DNA of 64,000 nt from Thermoplasmata archaeon (GCA_023140195.1 JAGLME010000004.1:258578-322577); one strand, 5' to 3'; shown: positions 34,916 to 45,162, counted from the first letter of the stretch. Translations and numbers: made by a program. Notes: generated from the letters alone by a model not told the origin.

Positions 34916-36033
34916 TGATCGACCTCCATGTCGGCATGGGATTCCAAAATATCCTGCGGTGTGGGCATCTCACCGTCCAGCTTGGAACATAGGCCGACGT
35001 TCTCGACGCCTGCGCGACATGCATGCCTCTCGACCTCCCTGAAGAGCTGGCCTTCGTTCATCTCCACCACGAGAACGGATTTGACGTCCTCGGTCGCCCG
35101 AATGAAAGCCTTGGAAGGGAACGGCCACACGGTCAACGGTCTGAAGAGGCCAAAGTCCTCCCTATTGAGAACTACGTCCTTTGCGCTCCTGGCCGGTATA
35201 CCGTAGGCGACCAGCAGATGCTTCGCATCGGGGTTGATGATCTCGTACTTGCAGATGGTGTCCTTGTTGTTCTCTATCTTCCCTATTATTCTGTCTATGA
35301 GCTTCCCCTGGACCTCAGTGTCCTCACTGGGATAACCGACTATCGTGTGTGAGAGACCCGTGACGTGTGTCCTGTGCCCCCGTCCGAAGGTTGGGAAGGG
35401 TGAGACGCCCTCTTCGTTTGGATCGACCGGGAACGACACCTTGCCTTCGGGGAACTGTTCTCTGTTCACGATCGGCATATCGGTGATCTCGATCCTCTCG
35501 CGCATGTGGGCCAGTTCTCCGTCCGATAGGATGATGACGGGTGTTCTGAACTGTTCTGATAGGTTGAAGGCTTCAACCGTGAGCTCGTAGCATTCCTTGA
35601 TGTTGCTGGGTGCCAGAGCGATGATGCTGTGAGAACCGTGAGTGCCCCATCTGGCCTGCATGATGTCCCCGTGTGCTGGCAGCGTCGGTTGTCCGGTGGA
35701 GGGTCCGCCCCTTTGGACGTCCACAATGACGCATGGTGTTTCTGTGATGACCGCGTAGCCGATGTTCTCCTGCATCAGTGAGAAGCCCGGTCCAGAGGTC
35801 GCCGTCATGGATTTCGCACCGCCCCAAGAAGCGCCTATGACAGCCGCAATCGATGACAATTCGTCCTCCATCTGGATAAGAGTACCGCCGGTCTCAGGCA
35901 TGCGAGTGGACATGATCTCCAGTATCTCTGTGGAAGGGCAAATGGGGTAACCGGCGTAGAAATTGCAGCCTGCGTACAAGGCGCCCTCGACCACCGCTCT
36001 GTTACCTTGGAGAAAGAGCTCCTCGCCCATCAT
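34912..36033 (-). CDS. korA: 2-oxoacid:ferredoxin oxidoreductase alpha subunit (Kor 2)
   Basis: A 373-residue alpha subunit with CNFYAGYPICPSTEILEIMS, MEDELSSIAAVIGAS, TSGPGFSLMQENIGY and QRGGPSTGQPTLPAHGDIMQ. The usual YPITP is YPICP here, an uncommon change near the active site. It overlaps korB and korD by four bases each. Confidence 0.9.
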   Translation of the reverse strand: MMGEELFLQGNRAVVEGALYAGCNFYAGYPICPSTEILEIMSTRMPETGGTLIQMEDELSSIAAVIGASWGGAKSMTATSGPGFSLMQENIGYAVITETPCVIVDVQRGGPSTGQPTLPAHGDIMQARWGTHGSHSIIALAPSNIKECYELTVEAFNLSEQFRTPVIILSDGELAHMRERIEITDMPIVNREQFPEGKVSFPVDPNEEGVSPFPTFGRGHRTHVTGLSHTIVGYPSEDTEVQGKLIDRIIGKIENNKDTICKYEIINPDAKHLLVAYGIPARSAKDVVLNREDFGLFRPLTVWPFPSKAFIRATEDVKSVLVVEMNEGQLFREVERHACRAGVENVGLCSKLDGEMPTPQDILESHADMEVDQ

Positions 36034-36272
36034 TCATCACCGTACAGATCGTCCCTTATCGCCTGATCGGGGCAGGAAAGGATGCACAGCTCGCAAGCCT
36101 GTTTCAAACCCTTCTTGATCCGGTTGTGGTCGATGCAGTCGTCGTATCTCTCAACGGTCGGGACCAGATAGCCCATGTCCGAGAACTCAGAGCCTTCGTC
36201 ATAAACGGTCTTGGGGCACACCCAGACGCATATCTGACAGCCCTTACAATACTCCCTTTTGATGAGCTTCAA
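36030..36272 (-). CDS. korD: Ferredoxin-type delta subunit (Kor 2)
   Basis: An 80-residue 2[4Fe-4S] ferredoxin: CKGCQICVWVCPKTVY and CELCILSCPDQAIRDD, separated by about 37 residues. First gene of the second Kor operon (D-A-B-C order as in Kor 1). A TATA box lies about 50 bases upstream. Confidence 0.85.
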   Translation of the reverse strand: MKLIKREYCKGCQICVWVCPKTVYDEGSEFSDMGYLVPTVERYDDCIDHNRIKKGLKQACELCILSCPDQAIRDDLYGDE

Positions 36273-36321
36273 TCACGCAATCCTCCAAGGCCAGCATGTT
36301 GCTTCGTTCTAATTGTGGAAT

Positions 36322-36334
36322 GGTTATTTAAAGT
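36322..36334 (-). promoter_or_regulatory. Promoter of the second Kor operon
   Basis: The minus strand reads ACTTTAAATAACC, a good TATA box, about 50 bases before the korD start at 36272. Confidence 0.5.
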
Positions 36335-36370
36335 AATCGTGAAGAGGCGGATTCGGGTAATAAGAGGAAC

Positions 36371-36380
36371 CATTATAAAT
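36371..36380 (+). promoter_or_regulatory. Promoter of the NosD-like gene at 36415
   Basis: CATTATAAAT, a TATA box, lies 35 bases before the ATG. It sits next to the divergent Kor 2 promoter. Confidence 0.5.
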
Positions 36381-36414
36381 CTGAAAATGGCTCTTCTTCT
36401 GAGGACGTTGGGGG

Positions 36415-38748
36415 ATGAAGAAGAAAGCCAGTTTCGCTGTCATCATTCTTGTCTTGATCGGCTCATTCAATGTTATCCTCGTACTCCAGTCCACTGAAGT
36501 GTCAGCCACAACACTGTACGTGGGTGGTCCTGGACCAGGGAATTATTCTGCGATTCAAGACGCGGTAAACGTTTCGACCGCCGGGGATACAATCTTCGTA
36601 TACTCTGGAGAGTACCGCGAACGGGTTAGAATCGATAGATCTTTGACTCTGCTGGGAGAGGACAAGAACACAACCATAATCAACGCCCAAATGTGGGAGA
36701 CGCCAATGAACATCTCTGCTGATTGGGTGAACGTTTCAGGATTTACATTCACGAACAATGGTCCATGGGATTATTTTGCAGGGATACGGTTATACAGAGT
36801 CAAGAACTGTCTCGTTACGGATAACAATGCATCATTCAACAGCCATGGTGGTATCACCCTTTTCGAATCATCGTACAACACAATTTCTAAGAACATTCTG
36901 TGGGAAAACGGCTATGGAATCAATCTTTCCCACTCCTCGAACAACATGATCAGGGAGAATATTGCTATCGGCAACAGCGATGGGATCGCCCTGTCTTCTT
37001 CCTTCAATAATAGCATCATTGGCAACGACCTGTTGGGCAACTACGATGGAGTGGACCTCACCAATTCCTACGATAATATCTTGTCCAACAACAATGCCTC
37101 AGACAACAAACGAAGGGGCTTTCACCTATTGTCTTCACTCAACACATCTATCACTGGCAATAATGGCTGGAACAACTCGGTCGGAGTCTACGTCCTGAAC
37201 TCTGACTTCAACGATATCTCTCATAACACATTCACTAATGGAAGAAGCAGGGGAATCGGTTTCAGGAATTCAGTCAACAACACAATCTCCCATAATGTCA
37301 TTCTGAACAACAAGCAGAGTGGCATCCAAATATACTTCTCGGACGGGAATAATACCATTACGGACAACAATGTCTCCAACAATGGAGCCGGCATCATACT
37401 CTACTACTCCAACAACTCTGTCGTGGCAAATAACAAGGCAATCTACAACAATGTTGGTATCAGTCTGTTCCGGTCCCGCATGAATTTCATATTGAACAAC
37501 AATGTCTCCTTCAGCAACGGAAGCGGCATCCACCTAATGGATTCAAATGGAAATGAGATGAAGAACAATACTGCCATCTTCAACGGCGATCATGGGATTG
37601 AGTCCGGTTGGTCAAGCTACAACATTCTATTCAACAACACATGCTCCTTCAATGAATGGAATGGAATCGATCTCTATTCCTCGGACGACAACTTGGTGAT
37701 CAACAACATTATATCTTCCAACGTAGAGCGCGGCATCATGCTGGGTATCTCAAAAAGAAATGAGTTACATCACAACAAGATAATCGACAACACGGAGCAA
37801 GCGTTCGATTTCGGTTTGAGTCAGTGGGACAACGGCTACCCTTCCGGCGGGAATTACTGGTCCGACTACTCAGGATGTGATCACTTCTCCGGCCCCAGTC
37901 AAGATCAACCGGGGAGTGATGGAGTGGGGGATACCCCATACCTGATTAATGGAGGAAGCGTGGATCGATATCCGCTCATTGGGCACAACCCTCCCAGCGG
38001 GTGCATTCCATGGTCACCAGAGAACCTTCAAGCAACTGCCCAGAATCTTCAAGTGACCCTCACATGGGATCCTCCGGTCTATGATGGGAATTCCTCAATC
38101 ACTAACTACAACGTGTATCGAGGGACGACTTCCGGAACGGAGATATTCCTGGTTCAGATTGATGACGTGAACACGTACATCGATACGGATGTGACAAACG
38201 ATCGGACATACTACTACCTGGTCTCGGCAGTCAATGCAATGGGAGAAGGCCCCTTTTCGGGTGAGGCTAACGCAACTCCTTCGGCTCCAAGTGCAAACAC
38301 ATATCCAACGTGCAGGATCACGACCCCATCAACGGGTTCAGTTCTTTCCGGGACACTGGTGGTAACCGGTACGTCTTCCGACTCAGATGGAGTAATTCAG
38401 AATGTGGAAATCAGAATAGATGGCGGTGCTTGGCTTGATGCGTCAGGGAAGACGACATGGAGCTTTGAGTGGAACACATCCACTGCGACCAACGGAGAGC
38501 ACACGATATACGCTCGATCCTTCGATGGAGAGAATTACTCTGAGGAAGTCGATGTGAAGGTGGTTGTGGACAATCCCAGTCCGCCAACAGATCAAGAGGC
38601 CCAGAATGATTGGATCTGGATGGCACTCGTGTCGATAATAGTGATAGTGGTCATTGTCCTATTGATAGTCCTCATGCTCATCAGAAGAAGAAAGAAGAGT
38701 TTGGAAGTGGAGGAACCGCCAGAGCCTCCTCCACAAGAACCATTATAA
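36415..38748 (+). CDS. NosD-like beta-helix surface protein with C-terminal membrane anchor
   Basis: A 777-residue protein: signal peptide (AVIILVLIGSFNVILVLQ), the common opening LYVGGPGPGNYSAIQDAVN, a parallel beta-helix of NN-rich repeats (about residues 90-470), the GYPSGGNYWSDYSGCDHFSG closure, a fibronectin-III-like domain (PENLQATAQNLQVTLTWDPP), an Ig-like domain (GSVLSGTLVVTGTSSDSDG), and a C-terminal membrane helix followed by RRRKK and a proline-rich tail. It is likely displayed on the cell surface. Same architecture as the next gene, 36 bases downstream, so a tandem duplication is probable. Confidence 0.75.
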   Translation: MKKKASFAVIILVLIGSFNVILVLQSTEVSATTLYVGGPGPGNYSAIQDAVNVSTAGDTIFVYSGEYRERVRIDRSLTLLGEDKNTTIINAQMWETPMNISADWVNVSGFTFTNNGPWDYFAGIRLYRVKNCLVTDNNASFNSHGGITLFESSYNTISKNILWENGYGINLSHSSNNMIRENIAIGNSDGIALSSSFNNSIIGNDLLGNYDGVDLTNSYDNILSNNNASDNKRRGFHLLSSLNTSITGNNGWNNSVGVYVLNSDFNDISHNTFTNGRSRGIGFRNSVNNTISHNVILNNKQSGIQIYFSDGNNTITDNNVSNNGAGIILYYSNNSVVANNKAIYNNVGISLFRSRMNFILNNNVSFSNGSGIHLMDSNGNEMKNNTAIFNGDHGIESGWSSYNILFNNTCSFNEWNGIDLYSSDDNLVINNIISSNVERGIMLGISKRNELHHNKIIDNTEQAFDFGLSQWDNGYPSGGNYWSDYSGCDHFSGPSQDQPGSDGVGDTPYLINGGSVDRYPLIGHNPPSGCIPWSPENLQATAQNLQVTLTWDPPVYDGNSSITNYNVYRGTTSGTEIFLVQIDDVNTYIDTDVTNDRTYYYLVSAVNAMGEGPFSGEANATPSAPSANTYPTCRITTPSTGSVLSGTLVVTGTSSDSDGVIQNVEIRIDGGAWLDASGKTTWSFEWNTSTATNGEHTIYARSFDGENYSEEVDVKVVVDNPSPPTDQEAQNDWIWMALVSIIVIVVIVLLIVLMLIRRRKKSLEVEEPPEPPPQEPL

Positions 38749-38784
38749 AGCCGGACAAACCTTCCGCACTGGGGGTGATGAGGG

Positions 38785-40929
38785 GTGAAAACAAAAGGGG
38801 CATTATTCTTAGCTTCAATCCTACTGACGAGTGGATTCTGTCTTGCCGTAACGGTTCTCCCACAGAACGCACTTGCCGCCACGCTGTATGTGGGCGGAGT
38901 GGGGCCGGGAAATCACACATTGATACAGGACGCAATAGACGCGGCCTCCCTTGGGAGCAGCATATACGTCTACAGCGGGACGTACTATGAGCACCTGACG
39001 ATCCCCAAGCGCCTGTCCTTGATCGGAGAGGACGAAACAACGACAATCATAGACGGAGGCGGAACCTCGACGGTTGTGAGCATAAGCGACGACGGAGTGG
39101 TCCTCACGGGATTCACCGTGAGAAACAGTGGCTCAGGTGGCGGCGATTATGGAATATACCTGAACATGGTTCAGGATTGTCACGTTGAAGGCAACATTGT
39201 CAAGAACACTGGAAGTGGATTCTTCCTTCGGTATTCTCATTACAACACGATCGCGAACAACACAGTCCAGAACAGCGAAGACGGGATCTTTCTCTCATTA
39301 TCCGACCACAACACCGTCACGAACAACAAGGCCTACAACAACACCATGATGGGGATAAATGCGGGTGCTTCTGCCTATACGCAGATCACGAACAACTACG
39401 CATCCGGCAGTTGGTGGGGAATCTCAGTTAGCTCCGCTGAAAGCGGCACTGTGTACAACAACACAGCTGAGAACAACATTGAAGGAATCCACGTGATCTC
39501 CTCCAGCAACATAGCCGTCCAGAACAACTACGCCGAAGGGAACGAGTATGGCATCTCCATATGGAATGAATTCAACAACACGATTACAAACAACACGGTG
39601 ATCGGGAACACCAAGGCGGGGCTCTACACATACAAGACGAATAACAACACCATCATGCACAATACTGCAATCGACAATGACTACGGCTTCCGTCTGGCCC
39701 TCTCGGATGACAACCTCGTGATGTACAACGAAGCCTTCGACAATGACGACACCGGCTTGTCGCTGTATTCGTCGAATAGGACTTTGATAGTGGAGAACAA
39801 CGTGTCCGATAACGACGGTGTCGGCTTCAAAATCTGGATGTCCTGGTTCAACAATATCTACCACAACACGATCGCAGGCAATCACGACGTCGAAGGTATC
39901 AACTTTATGGGCTACAACTACTGGGACAACGGATATCCTTCGGGAGGGAACTACTGGGGAGACTACCGCCACGATGATGAGAGGAGCGGGCCGGACCAGG
40001 ACCAGCCCAACCATGACGGAATAGGGGACCTGCCTTACAACATGTCAGGCAGTAACATCCAGGACAGGTATCCCTTGATGAATTCTCCCATGACATCGCC
40101 TCCATACCAACCCTACGTGCCAAGGGATTTGACAGCGAATGGAAGCAACAACAGGGTCCTGCTCACTTGGAATGCGCCGGCATACGACGGCGGGTCACCC
40201 ATCACGAACTACATAATCTACCGGGACACGTCAATCGGAGGCATAAAATTCCTTGCCGAGACTGGGAACGTCCTGGAATATACGGACGATGATGTCACCA
40301 ATGGGGAGAACTACTACTACAGAATCAGTGCGAAGAACGCGGTGGGCGAGAGCAAGTGGACCTATTGGGTGAACGTAGCCCCAGATAACCAGGAACCCAC
40401 TTGTGAGATCTTGACACCTGAGTCGGGAACGGAAGTCTCTGGAACGTGCAAGATCGAAGGCTCATCATCAGATTCGGATGGGACTGTTCAAAGGATTGAA
40501 ATGAGAATCGATGACGGTAGCTGGGAGACTGTTGAGGGAACCGATTCGTGGTCCTACAACTGGGACACGACGAGTGTGTCGAACGGGGAGCACACGATCC
40601 ACATTCGTTCGTACGATGGTGAGGATTATTCCGAGGCTTCATCGATTCCAGTCACTGTGAATAATCCTGACGATCCTCTTTTATCCTGGGGCTGGACACC
40701 ACTTCCTCTTCTGATAGCGCTGATAGCGATTGTCATAATTGTAGCAGCACTTATGCTCAGAAGGAGAAGGAAGATACGAGAGTATGCCCAACAAGGTCCT
40801 CAACTGGAAGAACCAGAAGAACTTCCACCTCCAATGCCGGACATGCCTGAAGAAGAACTGCCTCCACCTCCACCGGATTTCGAGGAGGACATTCCACCAC
40901 CACCTCTGAACAAGCGTTATAGACGATGA
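38785..40929 (+). CDS. NosD-like beta-helix surface protein with C-terminal membrane anchor, tandem paralogue
   Basis: A 714-residue protein with signal peptide, LYVGGVGPGNHTLIQDAIDA opening, beta-helix repeats (NNTVIGNTKAGLYTYKTNNN), the GYPSGGNYWGDYRHDDERSG closure, Fn3-like (PRDLTANGSNNRVLLTWNAP) and Ig-like domains, and a terminal membrane helix (LLIALIAIVIIVAALML) followed by RRRRK and a long Pro-rich, acidic cytoplasmic tail with PPPPPDFEEDIPPPP. The start is a GTG behind a GATGAGGG stretch. The proline-rich tail differs from the sister protein and may bind cytoplasmic partners. Confidence 0.75.
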   Translation: MKTKGALFLASILLTSGFCLAVTVLPQNALAATLYVGGVGPGNHTLIQDAIDAASLGSSIYVYSGTYYEHLTIPKRLSLIGEDETTTIIDGGGTSTVVSISDDGVVLTGFTVRNSGSGGGDYGIYLNMVQDCHVEGNIVKNTGSGFFLRYSHYNTIANNTVQNSEDGIFLSLSDHNTVTNNKAYNNTMMGINAGASAYTQITNNYASGSWWGISVSSAESGTVYNNTAENNIEGIHVISSSNIAVQNNYAEGNEYGISIWNEFNNTITNNTVIGNTKAGLYTYKTNNNTIMHNTAIDNDYGFRLALSDDNLVMYNEAFDNDDTGLSLYSSNRTLIVENNVSDNDGVGFKIWMSWFNNIYHNTIAGNHDVEGINFMGYNYWDNGYPSGGNYWGDYRHDDERSGPDQDQPNHDGIGDLPYNMSGSNIQDRYPLMNSPMTSPPYQPYVPRDLTANGSNNRVLLTWNAPAYDGGSPITNYIIYRDTSIGGIKFLAETGNVLEYTDDDVTNGENYYYRISAKNAVGESKWTYWVNVAPDNQEPTCEILTPESGTEVSGTCKIEGSSSDSDGTVQRIEMRIDDGSWETVEGTDSWSYNWDTTSVSNGEHTIHIRSYDGEDYSEASSIPVTVNNPDDPLLSWGWTPLPLLIALIAIVIIVAALMLRRRRKIREYAQQGPQLEEPEELPPPMPDMPEEELPPPPPDFEEDIPPPPLNKRYRR

Positions 40930-40991
40930 ATGCCTTTTATGCCAGAACTACTGGAGGGTCAGCAGATGTACATAAGTGAGAAGAGGCTGAC

Positions 40992-41318
40992 CTATTCTGC
41001 GTCCGTCAGATCCTTCAACTCAAAATAGAACTTTCTGATCCACTTCGCCAGCTTCTTATCCTCGTTATCTGGAGAATCCATCTTGCCCTTCACGCCAACT
41101 AGAGTGGTCGTGTTCCCCCTGAACAACTGGGCGCTCAGACGAAGGTTCTCGTAAGGTGGATTGATTGGAACATTCCCGGTGATCGTCCCCTTGTCCAGAT
41201 CGCACTCGGTAACATCCAGCTCGTAATCGTTGAAGACCTTCAGCGTGTTCTCGAAGGCCTCCTCGTAGGTCTTGTCCTTGAAAAGGACCATGCACTGTTG
41301 AGCTCGACGGGAGTTCAT
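40992..41318 (-). CDS. Small soluble protein of unknown function
   Basis: A 108-residue protein with an alpha/beta pattern: KDKTYEEAFENTLKVFND helix, ELDVTECDLDKGTITGNVPI strands, LVGVKGKMD strand and a final helix KKLAKWIRKFYFELK. No motif recognised. ATG 41318 is taken as start; an open frame continues 22 codons upstream but without a ribosome-binding site. It lies between the NosD-like pair and the aminotransferase. Confidence 0.5.
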   Translation of the reverse strand: MNSRRAQQCMVLFKDKTYEEAFENTLKVFNDYELDVTECDLDKGTITGNVPINPPYENLRLSAQLFRGNTTTLVGVKGKMDSPDNEDKKLAKWIRKFYFELKDLTDAE

Positions 41319-41412
41319 AGCGCCTGTCCAACGAGTCCAAACTGATAATAGTGTTAGGTCAAGAATATCACTGGTGATAATCAAGTCTGATAGCAGACTG
41401 GCATTCCTATCG

Positions 41413-42486
41413 CTAGAAGTCTTTGAGAGCCTTGGTAAGGTTCGCCAGACCCTCCTGAAGAGCTTCAGTGTTCATCCCAAAGCCCAGGCGGAAGTGTCCA
41501 GGAAGACCGAAGAATCGTCCCGGTCCGACTATGGTGTTGTATTTCTCCGCCGCTGTCCTGCCGAATTCCAGATCGTCGATCCCGTTCAACCTGGGGAAGC
41601 AGAAATGCGTCTTGCTCTCGGCGTTGTACTCTACCAGATCGCTGCTTTCCAGCCACGCATCCACGATTGGTCGGTTCGTGTTCACGTAACTCCGGGCCCT
41701 TTCAAGGATCTCGTCCTTCCTCTCGAAAGCCCATTTGGCCATCTCCTCGCTTGCTGAAGATACCGCGACCGTCGTGTACTCCCTGAGTGACTCGAACTTC
41801 TCCATGAGCTCTGAATTGGCCACTATCCACCCCAGCCTGAGTCCGGCCATGCTGAATACCTTGGATATGCTGGCAGTGACGATCATCCTGTCCGAGATGG
41901 ATATCGCCGATGGTGGGGGGTCCTTCATCACATCCTTGAATATCTCGTCCACAAGAACGTACGCATCGTGCTCTTCTGCGGCTTCCGCAATTCTCCTAAG
42001 ATCGTCTTCCGACATCTCAATTCCAGTTGGGTTGTGTGGATTGCAGATGAATGCATACTTCGCACCTTTCTTCATTAGTTCCACAAGGCCGGCCGTATCG
42101 AACCTGAACCCATCCTCGTATCTCCTTTCCAGAACGTCAACACCGTACCCCAGACCTCTCGGTATCTCGGCAAGAGGCTCGTAGGCGGGGTTCTCCACGA
42201 TGAATCGTTCACCCTTATCGTACAATGCCATGCAAATCAGGAAATTGGCCTCCGAGGCGCCCACGGTGACCATTACATTTTCCGACTTAACGCCGTACTC
42301 CTTGGCCAGTGTCTCTCTCAAGGAAGGTTCGCCGAAGGGATATGCGACCGCGAGGTTCATGTCGTCGAACTGCCGGCCGAACTCGGAGAAGCGGTATCCC
42401 TCGATGTTGCTGGTACAAACGTCAACCGCACCGGCCTTCCAGTAGTGCTCCAGCCACCTGAGGAGCCTGAAAGGGGGGAAGTTCAT
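41413..42486 (-). CDS. PLP-dependent aminotransferase, class I/II
   Basis: A 357-residue aminotransferase of the AspB family. Visible: NVMVTVGASEANFLICMALY, the substrate-binding CNPHNPTGIEMSEDDLR, the PLP lysine motif ASISKVFSMAGLRLGW, and a C-terminal FFGLPGHFRLGFG with the conserved arginine. It should transfer amino groups between amino acids and 2-oxoacids, which fits with the two Kor systems acting on 2-oxoacids. ATG 42486 is preferred; a TTG at 42525 would add 13 residues. Exact substrate not determinable. Confidence 0.85.
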   Translation of the reverse strand: MNFPPFRLLRWLEHYWKAGAVDVCTSNIEGYRFSEFGRQFDDMNLAVAYPFGEPSLRETLAKEYGVKSENVMVTVGASEANFLICMALYDKGERFIVENPAYEPLAEIPRGLGYGVDVLERRYEDGFRFDTAGLVELMKKGAKYAFICNPHNPTGIEMSEDDLRRIAEAAEEHDAYVLVDEIFKDVMKDPPPSAISISDRMIVTASISKVFSMAGLRLGWIVANSELMEKFESLREYTTVAVSSASEEMAKWAFERKDEILERARSYVNTNRPIVDAWLESSDLVEYNAESKTHFCFPRLNGIDDLEFGRTAAEKYNTIVGPGRFFGLPGHFRLGFGMNTEALQEGLANLTKALKDF

Positions 42487-42546
42487 GAAGCGGGAAATCA
42501 AATGAAAGGCATTAAGGTTTCTCAACCGACTCGGAGGCCGAGATAT

Positions 42547-42563
42547 CCTTTACAAACGTAAAG
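42547..42563 (+). promoter_or_regulatory. Candidate operator upstream of copA
   Basis: CCTTTACAAACGTAAAG contains an inverted repeat, TTTAC-AAAC-GTAAA, about 17 bases before the copA start. Its first ten bases (CCTTTACAAA) recur upstream of the TRASH-domain regulator at 48798-48807. This is a plausible metal-responsive operator. Confidence 0.4.
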
Positions 42564-42579
42564 AGGAATCGACATTTAG

Positions 42580-45162
42580 ATGGGGGAGTATTCTATATTC
42601 AGAGTAAAAGGAGGCAGAACCCTGCCCACGGAAAAGACCGACCTGAAGATCACCGGAATGACCTGCGCCACGTGTGTCCAGACGATAGAGTCCAAATTGA
42701 GGGCTACGCCAGGAGTGGAGAACGCCACCGTCAACCTGGGTACCGAGAGGAGCATGGCGGAGTACGATCCATCGGTCACATCGCCGGAAGAGATTGTGAA
42801 GTCGATCGAGGAAGTGGGTTATGGAGTTCTAACAGATGAGGTCACTCTCAACGTGGGGGGAATGACCTGCGCCACGTGTGTCCAGACCATCGAAGGCGTG
42901 TTGAAGCAAACGCCCGGTGTGATATCAGCAACGGCCAACCTGGCTACCGAGAAGGCATGGGTGAAGTACAATCCAATTGCCACAGGACCCAAGGAGCTCA
43001 TAAAGGCGATAGGGGCGGTCGGATACACTGCCAGCCTGCCCGAGGACGAAGCGGTGAAGGATACCGAGAGGTTGGCCAGACATAGGGAGATCACCACCCA
43101 GAAACGGAACCTGATTGTCGCGTTCGTCATAATGCTCCCAGTGACGTTGATCAGCATGAGGACCGGGTTCAGTGGAGCGTTCGAATCGGTCGGCCTGGGA
43201 TTCATCCCTAACTACGACGATAACATCTGGTTTCTGTATGCAATCTTTGTCCTGACAACAATCACATTAGCCGGACCCGGACGGCAGTACTTTGTGAGAG
43301 CTGCCAGAGGCCTGAGCCACGGGAATGCCGACATGAACCTGCTCATCGCCGCCGGTACGGGAGCAGCCTACGTGTTGAGCGTGGTGGCCACGTTCTTCAA
43401 TCTGGGTGCCGGGTATGAGCACGTTTACTTTGACACGACAGCCATGTTGATCATGTTCATCACCATGGGTAAGTATCTTGAGGCGATAGCCAAGGGAAGG
43501 ACATCGGACGCCATAAGGAAACTCGTCAGCCTTCAGGCGAAGACGGCCAGAGTGATCCGCGACGGCAAGGAGTCCGAGATTCCCGCTGAAGATGTGCTGG
43601 TGGGGGATATCGTCATAATCAAGCCCGGCGAGAAGGTCCCGGTTGACGGAATTGTGATAGACGGCCATTCCTCCATCGACGAATCAATGATCTCCGGTGA
43701 GAGCATTCCAGTGGAGAAGAAGGTCGGGGACGAGTGCATCGGCGCCACACTGAACAAGAACGGGCTACTGAGGATTCGGGCCACGAAGGTGGGAAAGGAC
43801 ACCGCACTCGCCCAGATAGTGAAGCTCGTTGAAGATGCCCAGACATCCAAACCTCCGGTACAGAGGCTGGCAGACGTGGTTGCGGGACAGTTCGCGCTCA
43901 CCGTGCTGATATTGGGCCTGGTAGCATTCTTCTTCTGGTTCTTCTACGGTTTTTCCGCATACAGCGGATTCGGAACGCCGTTCAGGTTCTCTCTTCTAAT
44001 ATCCATAACAACGATAGTGATAGCTTGTCCATGTGCAATCGGGCTGGCCACCCCGACGGCAGTGATGGTGGGCACAGGTCTGGGTGCTGAGAACGGGGTC
44101 CTCATAAAGGGTGGGGAAGCCCTGGAGAACGCCCACAAGCTGGACGTGGTCGTGTTCGACAAGACCGGGACGCTGACAGAAGGAGAGCCCTCCCTGACGG
44201 ACGTTGTCATCTACGACAAGGGCATGACCGAGGCAGAGGTTCTGAGACTTGCTGCGGTCGCGGAGAAAGGATCCGAACACCCCCTTGGAGAGGCGATCGT
44301 GGAAGGCGCCGAGAAGAGAGGGATACATGTCGACGATGCCGACGAGTTCAAGGCCATCCCGGGCAAGGGCGTCGAGGCTCAATTCGAAGGAAAGAGGATA
44401 CTCCTGGGTACCAGGCGCCTGATGGAATCCAATAGCATTGATGTCAAGAACATGGAAGGACAAATGTCCAAACTGGAGAACGATGGCAAGACCGTGATGA
44501 TAGTATCGATCGACGATAGACCCACAGGCATAGTGGCGGTGGCGGATACGATAACGTCCTACGCCCCTGGGGCGGTCACTCAGCTGCAGAGCATGGGGAT
44601 CGAGGTAGTCATGATCACAGGCGACAACCGTAGAACGGGAGAGGCGATCGCACGACAGCTCGGTATCAAAAGGGTCCTCGCAGAGGTTCTCCCCCAGGAC
44701 AAGGCAACGGAGATCAAGAGACTGCAGAAGGGAGAGAAGAGAGTGGCGATGGTGGGAGACGGGATAAACGATGCACCCGCGCTCACCCAGGCAGATATTG
44801 GGGTCGGGATAGGAAGCGGCACGGACGTCGCGATCGAGTCCGCGGATATCGTCCTCATCCGGAACGATGTGAGGGATGTGGTTTCAGCGATAAAGCTCAG
44901 CAAGAAGACCATGGGCAAGATCAAGCAGAACCTGTTCTGGGCCTTCGTCTACAATTCGGTCGGTATTCCAGTGGGAATGGGTATATTCTTCCCCTGGTTC
45001 GCATTCCTGGTCAACCCGGCACTGGCAGCGGCCTTCATGGCCATGAGCTCGGTGTCTGTCACCACTAATTCATTGTTACTTAGAAGGTACAAGGTCAGGG
45101 CGGCTGCGAAGAAGAAAAGGCCGAAAGCGGTCGGCGTTCCGGCGCCCGCACCGGGAGCGTGA
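42580..45162 (+). CDS. copA: Copper-translocating P-type ATPase
   Basis: An 860-residue P1B-type ATPase. Two N-terminal heavy-metal-associated domains each carry GMTCATC (about residues 27-32 and 95-100). Transmembrane helices, the metal channel motif CPC (IACPCAIGLATPTAV), phosphorylation motif DKTGTLTEGEP, SEHPLGEAI, and hinge MVGDGINDAPAL follow in order. The CPC together with the HMA domains indicates copper(I) or silver export. The ATG overlaps a possible operator region. The next gene overlaps its stop (TGATG) and encodes a small membrane protein. Confidence 0.92.
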   Translation: MGEYSIFRVKGGRTLPTEKTDLKITGMTCATCVQTIESKLRATPGVENATVNLGTERSMAEYDPSVTSPEEIVKSIEEVGYGVLTDEVTLNVGGMTCATCVQTIEGVLKQTPGVISATANLATEKAWVKYNPIATGPKELIKAIGAVGYTASLPEDEAVKDTERLARHREITTQKRNLIVAFVIMLPVTLISMRTGFSGAFESVGLGFIPNYDDNIWFLYAIFVLTTITLAGPGRQYFVRAARGLSHGNADMNLLIAAGTGAAYVLSVVATFFNLGAGYEHVYFDTTAMLIMFITMGKYLEAIAKGRTSDAIRKLVSLQAKTARVIRDGKESEIPAEDVLVGDIVIIKPGEKVPVDGIVIDGHSSIDESMISGESIPVEKKVGDECIGATLNKNGLLRIRATKVGKDTALAQIVKLVEDAQTSKPPVQRLADVVAGQFALTVLILGLVAFFFWFFYGFSAYSGFGTPFRFSLLISITTIVIACPCAIGLATPTAVMVGTGLGAENGVLIKGGEALENAHKLDVVVFDKTGTLTEGEPSLTDVVIYDKGMTEAEVLRLAAVAEKGSEHPLGEAIVEGAEKRGIHVDDADEFKAIPGKGVEAQFEGKRILLGTRRLMESNSIDVKNMEGQMSKLENDGKTVMIVSIDDRPTGIVAVADTITSYAPGAVTQLQSMGIEVVMITGDNRRTGEAIARQLGIKRVLAEVLPQDKATEIKRLQKGEKRVAMVGDGINDAPALTQADIGVGIGSGTDVAIESADIVLIRNDVRDVVSAIKLSKKTMGKIKQNLFWAFVYNSVGIPVGMGIFFPWFAFLVNPALAAAFMAMSSVSVTTNSLLLRRYKVRAAAKKKRPKAVGVPAPAPGA

